The notes beneath the pieces were generated by a model. That model made no database searches, was not told where the DNA came from, and was given only the letters and a program-made list of their open reading frames with translations. The position numbers and the translations under genes were made by a program. Shown here piece by piece: positions 30,224-38,398 of a stretch of DNA of 64,000 nt. The stretch's first letter is position 1. Each line of letters opens with the position of its first letter. The DNA is from Pseudoalteromonas carrageenovora IAM 12662 (GTDB taxonomy: Bacteria > Pseudomonadota > Gammaproteobacteria > Enterobacterales > Alteromonadaceae), in NCBI RefSeq assembly GCF_900239935.1, contig NZ_LT965928.1, positions 3,119,520 through 3,183,519 on the forward strand, given 5' to 3'.

Positions 30224-31156
30224 TTACGCCATGAAATCAACACCTTCTTTGATGTCTTTTTTCAGTGTTTCAAGCATATCGTTTTTAGCTTTTTCTTCAA
30301 ATGCGCTTAGCTCGCCGTAAGAAAGAATTTCTTCTACGCCGTTTTTACCTAAACGTACTGGGTGAGCAAAGTACTCTGCATCGCCATTTTCAACAGCAAC
30401 ATATGCGTAATCTACTACGTCTTCACCTTGTAGGCCTTTAACTAAAGACATACAAAAACGCGCAGCAGCAGCACCCATAGATAATGTAGCAGAACCACCA
30501 CCCGCTTTAGCATTTACAACTTCAGTACCTGCGTTTTGGATACGTGGAGTAAGTGCAGCTACTTCTTCATCAGTAAAGCTTACGCCTTCAACTTGAGAAA
30601 GTAGAGGAAGAATAGTTGTGCCTGAGTGACCGCCAATTACTGGTACTTTAACAGTTGCTACGTCTACACCTTTAAGTTCAGCAACAAAAGCTTCTGAACG
30701 AATCACGTCAAGTGTAGTAATACCAAATACGCGTTTAGCGTCGTAAGTACCTGCTTTTTTAAATACTTCAGCAACAATTGGCACAGTGCCATTTACTGGG
30801 TTTGTAATAATACCTACAAACGCTTTTGGACAGCTTGCAACAATGCCTTCAGCTAATGTTTTGATGATGCCGGCATTTACGTTGAATAAATCCGCACGAT
30901 CCATACCTGGCTTACGTGGCATACCCGCTGGGATAAGTACGATATCAGAACCTTCAAGCGCTTTATTTAAATCGTCTGCGCCAAAGCCTGCAACTTTAAC
31001 ATCTGTTGGGATGTGAGAAAGATCAACAGCAACACCTGGTACTACTGGTGCAACATCGTAAAGTGATAATTCAGAGCCAGCTGGTAAGCCTGTTTTTAAT
31101 AATAAAGACAACGCTTGACCGATACCGCCTGCAGCACCTAATACAGCAACTTTCAT
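30224..31156 (-). CDS. mdh: Malate dehydrogenase
   Basis: The NAD-dependent TCA-cycle enzyme has 310 residues (E. coli 312). It starts [20 protein letters not shown] with the NAD-binding glycine motif, and shows [20 protein letters not shown] with the substrate arginines, [13 protein letters not shown], and [16 protein letters not shown] with the catalytic histidine. The frame could open 36 codons earlier, but that extension has no family counterpart. It is divergent from argR, as in E. coli. Confidence 0.97.
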   Translation of the reverse strand: MKVAVLGAAGGIGQALSLLLKTGLPAGSELSLYDVAPVVPGVAVDLSHIPTDVKVAGFGADDLNKALEGSDIVLIPAGMPRKPGMDRADLFNVNAGIIKTLAEGIVASCPKAFVGIITNPVNGTVPIVAEVFKKAGTYDAKRVFGITTLDVIRSEAFVAELKGVDVATVKVPVIGGHSGTTILPLLSQVEGVSFTDEEVAALTPRIQNAGTEVVNAKAGGGSATLSMGAAAARFCMSLVKGLQGEDVVDYAYVAVENGDAEYFAHPVRLGKNGVEEILSYGELSAFEEKAKNDMLETLKKDIKEGVDFMA

Positions 31157-31318
31157 TGGAATTCTCCGTAATTTGAGGTAGGAAATATTTGTGGCTCTTA
31201 AGATAATGAAATTAGCGACTAAAAACAAATTTATCCTGCTTATTTCAAGTATATTTTCGACCATAGTTGTAAACTTTGCTCGTTTATCGCATCAAACTGG
31301 CAAGTTAACTAAACAACT

Positions 31319-31336
31319 GCTGCATAATTATTCATT
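31319..31336 (+). promoter_or_regulatory. Candidate ARG box upstream of argR
   Basis: TGCATAATTATTCA (31321-31334) differs at one position from the core ArgR palindrome TGAATAATTATTCA. It lies about 45 bp before the argR start, where an autoregulatory operator is expected. A second, weaker half may follow. Confidence 0.6.
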
Positions 31337-31381
31337 TTTGTGTAGAATTTGCATTATAAATAACAAAAATGAATAAAGACT

Positions 31382-31849
31382 ATGCAACCACAAGATAAAC
31401 AAGAAGCGTTAGTTAAAGCGTTTAAATCCCTTTTAAAAGAAGAAAACTTTGGCTCTCAAGGCGAAATAGTCGATGCTCTAAAAGAACAAGGCTTTGACAA
31501 TATAAGCCAAAGTAAAGTGTCGCGTATGTTAAGCAAGTTTGGTGCTGTACGTACACGTAACGCAAAGCAAGAAATGGTTTACTGCTTACCGGCCGAAATG
31601 GGTGTACCAACAGCTAAAAGCCCGCTGCGTCAGCTTGTAATTGATATTATGCATAATGAAATGATGATTATCATCACGACAAGCCCTGGGGCTGCACAAT
31701 TAATTGCACGTTTACTGGACTCATTAGGTAAAGCGGATGGTGTTTTAGGAACTATTGCAGGTGATGACACCATATTTATTGCTCCAGCAAAAATATCAGA
31801 AATAGACATTACGCTGGAGCGCGTTCGTATTTTATTTGATACGGTTTAA
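31382..31849 (+). CDS. argR: Arginine repressor ArgR
   Basis: The 155-residue regulator (E. coli 156) has a winged-helix N-terminus ([20 protein letters not shown]) and a C-terminal arginine-binding hexamerisation domain containing [18 protein letters not shown] and [16 protein letters not shown]. It represses arginine synthesis and assists XerCD recombination in relatives. An ARG box lies upstream. The TAA stop overlaps the stop codon of the converging peroxidase gene (TTAA shared). Confidence 0.96.
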   Translation: MQPQDKQEALVKAFKSLLKEENFGSQGEIVDALKEQGFDNISQSKVSRMLSKFGAVRTRNAKQEMVYCLPAEMGVPTAKSPLRQLVIDIMHNEMMIIITTSPGAAQLIARLLDSLGKADGVLGTIAGDDTIFIAPAKISEIDITLERVRILFDTV

Positions 31850-32745
31850 AGCTGCTTTAAAAAACCAATTGAGGGTGCAAAAAACGCAGACCCCATATCG
31901 GCTTGAGTAAAATCAAGCCAATGGTCATAACACTCCCCTGTCCCTAAGCGACTCGTAAGTACCTTTTCAAACGCACCACCCGATGCAGAACAAGTAATAC
32001 TTAGCATTCCTTGCTCATAAACATCGCCATAAGGCATGCTTTGATTGAGTAATAACGCATGACCATTTTCATCTTTTAATTCACTTCGCGATGCATGACT
32101 AGTGCTAATAGCTGGCTCAATGAGTGTATTATCTAAACGCGTACGCCCCATAATTTGCTCTTGCTCGCTCAGTGATAAGTGCTGCCATACAGTTAGGTCG
32201 TGTTTAAAACGCTGCACATGAATATAACTGCCCTGATCTTCAAAACTATTTGGCTTATTAACTAAAGCAGTTGCACGCTTTTGCCTGCCATGTGGCGTGT
32301 TGCCTCCATAAATAAAACCATTAAAGTCACGACCATCTAAAAAGCGAAAGTTACGAATTTGCTCCACCAGCTCAACATCAGGGGCAAATAACTTTAAAAT
32401 TTGTAGCGCAAATAAATGGTTAACGTCTTCTCGGTCTGAGCGTATTTGAATAAATAAATCACATGGCTGGGCACTCATAACAAAATCGCTATGGTTTATA
32501 TTAGGAAAGCTTTGTAGTTCGCTAGGGATATATTCAGGCAAAATATGCGGCCAATACTGGGCGCCAATAGCAACCATGCACGAAAGCATAGACTCCGAGA
32601 ACTGATCGCTAAACTCCTCCTCAATAGCGCTAACTCGTTTGAGTTTTGCACGCAACGATTCGTCCTGAGCGTCAAATACATTAAAAAATAGGTGCAAACC
32701 ATGTAAGTTTGCTTCAGCACAAATCCCAGACTGCGCTTGCGCCAT
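31846..32745 (-). CDS. DyP-type (YfeX-like) heme peroxidase
   Basis: The 299-residue cytoplasmic protein (no signal peptide) resembles YfeX-type dye-decolorising peroxidases. It has the [10 protein letters not shown] stretch, the GxxDG-like motif carrying the distal aspartate, and the later conserved H and R region ([10 protein letters not shown]). LFFNVF and LFIQIRSDR mark the ferredoxin-like strands. Substrate is unknown; family members oxidise porphyrinogens or dyes. It lies 45 bp downstream of an Fe(III) importer operon on the same strand, so cotranscription and a link with iron or heme use are plausible. Confidence 0.86.
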   Translation of the reverse strand: MAQAQSGICAEANLHGLHLFFNVFDAQDESLRAKLKRVSAIEEEFSDQFSESMLSCMVAIGAQYWPHILPEYIPSELQSFPNINHSDFVMSAQPCDLFIQIRSDREDVNHLFALQILKLFAPDVELVEQIRNFRFLDGRDFNGFIYGGNTPHGRQKRATALVNKPNSFEDQGSYIHVQRFKHDLTVWQHLSLSEQEQIMGRTRLDNTLIEPAISTSHASRSELKDENGHALLLNQSMPYGDVYEQGMLSITCSASGGAFEKVLTSRLGTGECYDHWLDFTQADMGSAFFAPSIGFLKQL

Positions 32746-32790
32746 TGTTATTCCTTAGCTTTTTATATAACACAGCGAATAACACATTGA

Positions 32791-33837
32791 TTATGATTCG
32801 AAAAAATTCACTGTGTGGGGTTTTATTTTTATAATAACCTGTTCATTTTTCTCAAATGACTGGCCATATTGTGCAGCAACTTCAATCTCTTGTTCTGCAA
32901 TTACAACACTATAAACATAAGCAGAGCCAATAAATCGGCGACTTAAAATAGTAATAGCTTGGCTGTTTTCATCGCAATTTTTACACGCTAATTCTATTTG
33001 ATGAGGGCGAATATATAATTGCCCATTTTTAGTTTTGTGCGTATGCGCAACTTGCGATTTAACGACACCAAACGCCGTATTATATTCAGTTGCTGTTAAT
33101 GCTTGTGCGTCTAAGTATATGCCCTGACCCAGAAACTCTGCAACCTCCTTTGACTTTGGCATAGCAAAAAGCGCTTCTGGTGAGCCCTGCTGAGCTATTT
33201 TACCTCTATGCATAATGGCAAGCGTGTCTGAAAAAGCAAAGGCCTCTTCTTTTGAGTGCGTAACGAATACAGCTGACACTTGCTGTGTTTTAATAATGCG
33301 ACGGATATCAGCAATAAGCTCAAAACGCACTTGCGTATCAATATTAGAAAAGGGCTCATCGAGCAATAATAAACTAGGTTTATAAGCCAGTGCCCGCGCT
33401 ATAGCTACACGTTGCTGCTGCCCACCAGAGAGCTGATGTGGAAAACGTTTTGCACAGCCGGTTAAGTGCACCAACTTAAGCATTTCATCAACACGCGCGC
33501 GCTTTTGCTCTTTATTTGTTTTGTTTAGCCCAAACGCAATATTATCGGCCACTGTAAGGTGCGGAAACAACGCATAATCTTGAAACATCATTCCTATATT
33601 ACGATGCTCTGGTGAGACAAATGATTGCTCGTCACTTACAAGCTTACCATCTATAAATATACTACCTTGATTAGTCTCTATTAACCCTGCAATTGCTTTT
33701 AATGTTGTTGTTTTGCCACAACCACTGGCACCAAGTAAGCACACTATTTCGTCCTTACCAACCGTTAAATCTAAATTATGTAGCACTTGCATGGCACTGT
33801 AGTGATAGCTCACGCCTTGTAAAATTAAACTACTCAT
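32791..33837 (-). CDS. fbpC: Fe(III) ABC transporter, ATP-binding protein
   Basis: The 348-residue ATPase has Walker A GASGCGKTT, the Q-loop, signature LSGGQQQR, Walker B LLLLDEPFSN and switch VTHSKEEA. A C-terminal TOBE-like extension (about 245-345) is typical of FbpC/AfuC-type importers. Its start directly abuts the permease stop codon. Together with the next two genes it forms an FbpABC-type ferric iron importer in the order A-B-C. Another anion or polyamine substrate cannot be excluded. Confidence 0.88.
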   Translation of the reverse strand: MSSLILQGVSYHYSAMQVLHNLDLTVGKDEIVCLLGASGCGKTTTLKAIAGLIETNQGSIFIDGKLVSDEQSFVSPEHRNIGMMFQDYALFPHLTVADNIAFGLNKTNKEQKRARVDEMLKLVHLTGCAKRFPHQLSGGQQQRVAIARALAYKPSLLLLDEPFSNIDTQVRFELIADIRRIIKTQQVSAVFVTHSKEEAFAFSDTLAIMHRGKIAQQGSPEALFAMPKSKEVAEFLGQGIYLDAQALTATEYNTAFGVVKSQVAHTHKTKNGQLYIRPHQIELACKNCDENSQAITILSRRFIGSAYVYSVVIAEQEIEVAAQYGQSFEKNEQVIIKIKPHTVNFFES

Positions 33838-35469
33838 TTAACTGCGCTGCTCCATAGAACGGTTAATAAAATACAAAGGTATAAACCCAACAATAACAAT
33901 AAATAATGCAGATATAGACGCAAGCTCTAATTGCTCATCACTCACGTACTGAAAAACATGTGTCGCTAAACTTTCAAAGTTAAAAGGTCGCAACAGCAAA
34001 GCTGCAGGCAGTTCTTTCATGCATTCAATAAACACTAATAACGCAGCGGTCAGTAACCCTCTTCGTAGTAAAGGTAAATGCACTAAACGCAGTGTTTGCC
34101 CTAAGCTTTTACCCATAGATTGGCTGGCCATATCGAGCGAGGGGCTGATCCGTACAAAGCTTGACTCTATTGCACCATGAGCAATGGCATAAAAACGCAC
34201 AACATAAGCGAGTATGATGGTTAAAATACTGCCTGTAAGTAATAAACCTATATCTAAGTTATAGGGCTCTAGCGCTGTATTAATAGAGTTTTCTACTAAA
34301 GTAAGCGGCAGTAACACCGCAATTGCAAGCACAGTACCTGGTAGCGCATAACCTGTACTTGCTAACCGACCTGGTATTAAAGGATATGTTTGTTTTGCTA
34401 CGCGTTGATAAAACACCACAAAGATACTCAATACAATAGTTGCAACACTCACGATTGCTGCCACTTTTAAGCTTTGCCACGCGTAGCTAAAAAATGCGGC
34501 ATTCCATGCCTTATCAAAGTAAGTAATTGCATAACTCAAAAGCACAGTAATAGGAATAATAAACGCAAGGATTAAAATAGCACTACAAAATAATGTAGCT
34601 AACCATGCTGACTTACCTTTTAGAATATATAACGACTCACTATTTACACCTGATTGGCGCTCAAACACGGCTTGCTTGCGGCGACTAAAGCGTTCGGCCA
34701 TTAATGCTAAAAATAGAAGTAGCAGCATGACACCCGATATTTTGGCAGCCGCTGTTAACGAGTAATAACCAAACCACGTATCGTAAACTGCAGTCGTTAA
34801 TGTACTTACGGCAAAATAACTAACGGTTGCAAAGTCAGCCATGGTTTCCATACTAATCAGTGCAAGTGCCGCGACTATAGCCCCACGCGAAAGCACTAAA
34901 CTCACCCTAAAAAAGCTCTGCCAAGGAGACAAGCCCATTAGTTGGCTGGCTTGCACTAACTTAAATGACTGTTCACGAAGAGCCGTTTTAAAGATTAAAA
35001 ACAAATATGGGTAAAGCACTAAGGCAATCATGACTATTGCACCAGGTAAAGTGCGTATATCAAAAAACCAATAATCGTTAGGGGATTGCCAGCCAAACCA
35101 CTCTCTGAGGGCTATTTGAACAGGGCCTGCGTAATCAAGTAAGTCGGTATAAACATAAGCAATTATGTAGGTCGGCATGGCAAGTGGCAGCATAAGTGCC
35201 CATTCAAATTGCTTTTTACCAGGAAAGTGACAATACGCAGTGAGCCAGCCAAGCGGTAACGCAATAACGCAGCTAAGCACAGACACACCAACAACAAGCA
35301 GTACCGTATTTAAAATATAATCCCACAGCACTGTATCCCAAAGGTGAGAAAACACCTCAGAGTCGCCTTGTAAGGATTCAAGTAATAGAAAAAACAACGG
35401 GGCCGACAGTATTAAGCCTGTTGCCCACGAAAATAGCTGCCATTTCGACAGCTTAAATTGAGAATTCAT
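33838..35469 (-). CDS. fbpB: Fe(III) ABC transporter, fused permease
   Basis: The 543-residue inner-membrane protein contains about twelve TM helices arranged as two binding-protein-dependent permease modules (roughly residues 1-270 and 290-543), each with an EAA-like cytoplasmic loop (ASQLMGLSPWQSFFRV; ASQSMGKSLGQTLRLV). This duplicated layout is the FbpB/SfuB type. It overlaps the binding-protein gene by one base. Confidence 0.9.
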   Translation of the reverse strand: MNSQFKLSKWQLFSWATGLILSAPLFFLLLESLQGDSEVFSHLWDTVLWDYILNTVLLVVGVSVLSCVIALPLGWLTAYCHFPGKKQFEWALMLPLAMPTYIIAYVYTDLLDYAGPVQIALREWFGWQSPNDYWFFDIRTLPGAIVMIALVLYPYLFLIFKTALREQSFKLVQASQLMGLSPWQSFFRVSLVLSRGAIVAALALISMETMADFATVSYFAVSTLTTAVYDTWFGYYSLTAAAKISGVMLLLLFLALMAERFSRRKQAVFERQSGVNSESLYILKGKSAWLATLFCSAILILAFIIPITVLLSYAITYFDKAWNAAFFSYAWQSLKVAAIVSVATIVLSIFVVFYQRVAKQTYPLIPGRLASTGYALPGTVLAIAVLLPLTLVENSINTALEPYNLDIGLLLTGSILTIILAYVVRFYAIAHGAIESSFVRISPSLDMASQSMGKSLGQTLRLVHLPLLRRGLLTAALLVFIECMKELPAALLLRPFNFESLATHVFQYVSDEQLELASISALFIVIVGFIPLYFINRSMEQRS

Positions 35470-36473
35470 TAAAGATCGAATTTCACCTCATCAATTAACT
35501 TAAGTGCTAACGGACGATATTTACTAATTTCATCAAGTGGTAAACTGTCTTCTTTGAAGCTTCCCCAAGAGGCAACCAAACTTGATAACTCAACACCTAG
35601 TTTAACCGGATATTCCATATTAACCGAAGCGTACATATTTTGTGCTTTATTATCGGTCATGTATTCTATGAGTTTTAAAGCGTTTTTAGGGTTTTTAGCA
35701 TACTTAGTAATAACCGCACCCGACACATTAATATGTGAACCTCGGTTAGTTTGGTTAGGAAAGTTAATACTAACAGACTCAGCCCATGCTTTTTGTACAT
35801 CATCTTCCAACATTTTACCAAGGTAGTAACTGTTACCCAGCGCTAAATTACACAAGCCTTCTTTAACCGCCTTTACTTGCGCTCTATCGTTACCTTGTGG
35901 CTTACGAGCTAAGTTAGCCTTAACACCTTCTAGCCATGATTTTGTGTTTTCTTCACCATGGTGTGCAATCATCGAAGCCACTAAACCCAAATTATACGGA
36001 TGCTTACCAGAGCGTGTACAAATTTGTCCTTGGTATTTAGGGTCTGCTAAATCTTCGTAAGTGAGCTCAGGTAATGCTCCAAGTCGCTCTTTAGATGAAT
36101 ATACATTACGCACACGCTTGGTAAGTGCAACCCATTGGCCATCGCCATCACGAAACGCCGCTGGTACATTTGTATTAATGCGGTCACTTTTAATCGTTTG
36201 CGTTAGCTTTAAATCCTCAAGCTGAATAAGCGCACTAAAGTTAGATGTTAAAACTAAATCGGCTTTACTATGCTTTCCCTCACGCTTTACACGTTCAATT
36301 AGCCCTTTTTTAGCAAAAACAACATTGGTTTTAATACCTGTTTGCTTTGTAAAATCGTCTAAAATTGGCTGGATTAAAAATGGCTGACGAAAAGAATAAA
36401 TATTAACCACATCGCTTGCCAAGGCTGGCATAGACGTGACTAACCCCAAACACAGTGCTAAAGCTTTCTTCAT
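35469..36473 (-). CDS. fbpA: Fe(III) ABC transporter, periplasmic binding protein
   Basis: The 334-residue protein has a signal peptide (about 1-19, ending PALAS) and starts its mature domain with DVVNIYSFRQPFLIQPIL, like FbpA/FutA ferric-ion binding proteins. NSYYLGKML holds the adjacent tyrosines usual in the iron site. A 1-bp overlap with the permease and a Fur-box-like sequence upstream support an iron-regulated operon. Substrate is inferred from family resemblance. Confidence 0.9.
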   Translation of the reverse strand: MKKALALCLGLVTSMPALASDVVNIYSFRQPFLIQPILDDFTKQTGIKTNVVFAKKGLIERVKREGKHSKADLVLTSNFSALIQLEDLKLTQTIKSDRINTNVPAAFRDGDGQWVALTKRVRNVYSSKERLGALPELTYEDLADPKYQGQICTRSGKHPYNLGLVASMIAHHGEENTKSWLEGVKANLARKPQGNDRAQVKAVKEGLCNLALGNSYYLGKMLEDDVQKAWAESVSINFPNQTNRGSHINVSGAVITKYAKNPKNALKLIEYMTDNKAQNMYASVNMEYPVKLGVELSSLVASWGSFKEDSLPLDEISKYRPLALKLIDEVKFDL

Positions 36474-36481
36474 TACTTCAC

Positions 36482-36500
36482 CTAAATAGTAATTATTATC
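36482..36500 (-). promoter_or_regulatory. Candidate Fur box upstream of fbpA
   Basis: Read on the minus strand, GATAATAATTACTATTTAG matches the 19-bp Fur consensus at about 12 positions, with the left half GATAAT exact. It lies 9-27 bp before the fbpA start codon, a position suited to repression. Confidence 0.5.
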
Positions 36501-36584
36501 AAAGAATTCTACCGTGATCAGCTAAAAAGTGCACACTTTAAATAAATGTAAATATGTAAATAACGCCCAAAAAGGAAATTGCGC

Positions 36585-36600
36585 GTAAGACATATCTCAC
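36585..36600. promoter_or_regulatory. Candidate GacA/UvrY binding site upstream of the CsrB-type RNA
   Basis: GTAAGACATATCTCAC matches 13 of 16 positions of the palindromic GacA/UvrY upstream activating sequence (core GTAAGAGATCTCTTAC). It lies about 160-175 bp before the predicted RNA start, the usual distance in csrB and rsm genes. Confidence 0.65.
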
Positions 36601-36747
36601 GGATATGGCAGCTAATGAGTAAAAAACGTTATAAAAAAACAGTAGTTAAAGCTTAACGCTTTGTTTTAAATGTATTTTTAAAAACTTACAATTGTATTAA
36701 AGGAAGTTTAATGTAGTTTATATCCTACTTTACTTAGGGTTAGCCAT

Positions 36748-36753
36748 TATAAT
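36748..36753 (+). promoter_or_regulatory. -10 element of the CsrB-type RNA promoter
   Basis: TATAAT, a perfect sigma-70 -10, lies just before the GGA-rich region. Only a weak -35 (CTACTT, 17-bp spacer) is seen, which fits an activator-dependent promoter. Confidence 0.55.
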
Positions 36754-36758
36754 TACTA

Positions 36759-37233
36759 CATCAACCAAGCAGTGATGCTTATCGAGTAAAAGGAAATGGA
36801 CTGCTTACTCGAACAACCAATGATTAGGTTACTACGGACAACACGGAAATTAGGACAGGCTCAGGATGAGTATCGCAATGGATTGTTGCACAAAGGATAG
36901 TATCAGGATGGTACGTAAAGGAAGCAACTGAGGATTAAGTTGTTTAACAGGATGTAGGAATAAATGGACAGGCCTTTTAGGTAACACAACGGATTGATTA
37001 ACACATGGAAGCACAAGTAAGTGCAAAGAAGGACCGGTAATAGTTTTTACCATACAGGATGTTTTAGGATTTAAAGGATACAGGCCCGGATAGCCTAAAT
37101 TACATAGAACTAAAAAGTAATATAGTAATAAACATGGATTAGTGAAAATTGGAGTTGATTAAGTTCAATTGCAGGATGCAAAAAAATTAGAAGATTCCGC
37201 AAGCGCGCCTAGAGATAGAGCGCGCTTTTCTTT
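36759..37233 (+). ncRNA. csrB: CsrB-type regulatory RNA (CsrA/RsmA-sequestering)
   Basis: This stretch has no supported open frame but contains about 24 GGA trinucleotides, many as AGGA or CAGGATG. Several sit in the loop of a short hairpin: CGAGTAA/TTACTCG at 36783-36811, GCAA/TTGC around TGGAT, CAAC/GTTG around GAGGAT, AGGC/GCCT around CCGGATA, and TTGC/GCAA around AGGAT near 37170. This is the hallmark of CsrB/RsmZ-class RNAs, which titrate the translational regulator CsrA. An intrinsic terminator at 37201-37233 ends it, a TATAAT box precedes it, and a GacA-like site lies further upstream. By family knowledge it would respond to a BarA/UvrY (GacS/GacA) system and affect motility, biofilm and carbon flow. 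The 5' end is estimated. Confidence 0.9.
37201..37233 (+). terminator. Intrinsic terminator of the CsrB-type RNA
   Basis: AAGCGCGC and GCGCGCTT enclose an 11-base loop and are followed by TTCTTT. It ends the GGA-rich transcript. Confidence 0.88.
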
Positions 37234-37251
37234 GCCCAAAATTCAGTAATT

Positions 37252-37460
37252 ATACCAATTAGCTTAATTAAGTGATCTACTTTGAGACTGGAAAAACGTG
37301 TTGATAGCTAGGCAAAAAATTCGTTATTTAGTTGTTCTCGGCAATTGCTCCTGCATTGCTCTACCTTCTGCATCCATGCAATCGTAAATGAGGATTTTTT
37401 AATGCAGGTAGCGACACCTTTAGCCCTGCAAAATGATTAAGTATTATTGCGTATTGGTAT
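37252..37460 (+). repeat. Dispersed ~207-bp intergenic element, copy 3
   Basis: Bounded by ATACCAAT and ATTGGTAT, the best preserved terminal inverted repeats of the family. It matches the element at 11489-11696 almost base for base and the copy at 25525-25730 in reverse. Its right end coincides with the first base of the DTW gene stop codon, and its left end lies about 20 bp beyond the CsrB-type terminator. Confidence 0.87.
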
Positions 37461-38149
37461 TATACTGCTGGCCTGCCTTTATTTCGCTTACCTAATAAGT
37501 ATGCATCGCGAAACTTTATAAAGTGATTTTCTAATTTTTTAGATGCTTCAGCTTCACCAGCCAGAGCAAGCACCATAATGCCTACTTCAGCAGTACCAAG
37601 TTGATGCGCATGAGGCGCTACACGTAAGCGATAATCAGATAGTTTATCAGCAGTAACAGACAATACAGGCAAGTTATCTAGATAAGGGCTTTTACGGATC
37701 ATTTTTTTAGCTTCGCGCCACGTACCATCTAAAAATATAAAAAGTGGCTTTTTACCTGATTCAATATTCACTTCAGTAATCGCTCTACCTTCTTCTACGT
37801 CTTCAGCAGGAAACACGACCATCGGTTGATATTGAGGATCGTTTATTAAAGCTAAAAAAGCAGAATCGGGATCTGTTCTATCCCATCTAAATGCATAGTT
37901 ATCAGGAACAATCTCAGCAATTAATCGTCCTGTATTAGACGGCTTAAAACTTTCGTTATGGTACATTAGTAAACATACAGCAGCACCGCACTGAGCGTAC
38001 TCAACACCTTTACAAATACAGTAATGTTTGGCTATTAGGCACTGCTCACAGCGATCTAATTTACCGCCTCGCGCATTGAATTCACGGCGAGACTCACTTA
38101 TTTGCTGAGCGCGTAATGCCAGAACTGAGTTTTTAAAAGAGTTGGCCAC
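37460..38149 (-). CDS. tapT: DTW-domain protein, tRNA-uridine aminocarboxypropyltransferase
   Basis: The 229-residue protein carries the DTW signature as FLDGTWREAKKM (about residues 140-151) and an N-terminal cysteine cluster CEQCLIAKHYCIC likely to bind zinc. DTW proteins of the TapT (YfiP) class transfer the aminocarboxypropyl group of SAM to uridine in tRNA, giving acp3U. The symbol follows from domain and length only. A 7-bp tandem repeat lies 60-130 bp upstream of the start and a dispersed element touches the stop codon. Confidence 0.85.
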   Translation of the reverse strand: MANSFKNSVLALRAQQISESRREFNARGGKLDRCEQCLIAKHYCICKGVEYAQCGAAVCLLMYHNESFKPSNTGRLIAEIVPDNYAFRWDRTDPDSAFLALINDPQYQPMVVFPAEDVEEGRAITEVNIESGKKPLFIFLDGTWREAKKMIRKSPYLDNLPVLSVTADKLSDYRLRVAPHAHQLGTAEVGIMVLALAGEAEASKKLENHFIKFRDAYLLGKRNKGRPAV

Positions 38150-38209
38150 AGTGATTAATTACCTTAAATTTGATCGGCGCGTATTGTAGCTAAAATTAAA
38201 GGGAATAGA

Positions 38210-38280
38210 TATCAGCTATCAGCTATCAGCTATCAGCTATCAGCTATCAGCTATCAGCTATCAGCTATCAGCTATCAGCT
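38210..38280. repeat. Ten tandem copies of TATCAGC
   Basis: The 7-bp unit TATCAGC is repeated ten times without a mismatch (38210-38279), with one base of an eleventh. It lies between the lpd terminator and the DTW gene, about 60 bp upstream of the latter's start. Perfect short tandem arrays are prone to slippage, so copy number probably varies between strains. Confidence 0.98.
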
Positions 38281-38348
38281 CAAAATAAAAAACGATACCA
38301 ACAAAAGCTAGTTTTGTTTTATTTATTTTTAATTGGCGGCTATAAAAA

Positions 38349-38375
38349 CAAAAACCCAGCAAAAGCTGGGTTTTT
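38349..38375. terminator. Intrinsic terminator after lpdA
   Basis: AAAACCCAGC-AAAA-GCTGGGTTTTT, symmetric hairpin about 24 bp after the lpdA stop on the minus strand. Confidence 0.88.
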
Positions 38376-38398
38376 AAAAACGAAATTAAAAAGTTAAA

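Noticed and set aside
36850..37053. 67-codon open frame on the minus strand inside the GGA-rich region
   Set aside because: Its Leu/Pro-rich product only reflects the repeated GGA/TCC motifs, it has no ribosome-binding site, and the CsrB-type RNA explains the composition better.
38210..38280. Short CRISPR-like array
   Set aside because: The 7-bp unit is repeated without spacers and there are no cas genes, so it is a simple tandem repeat.
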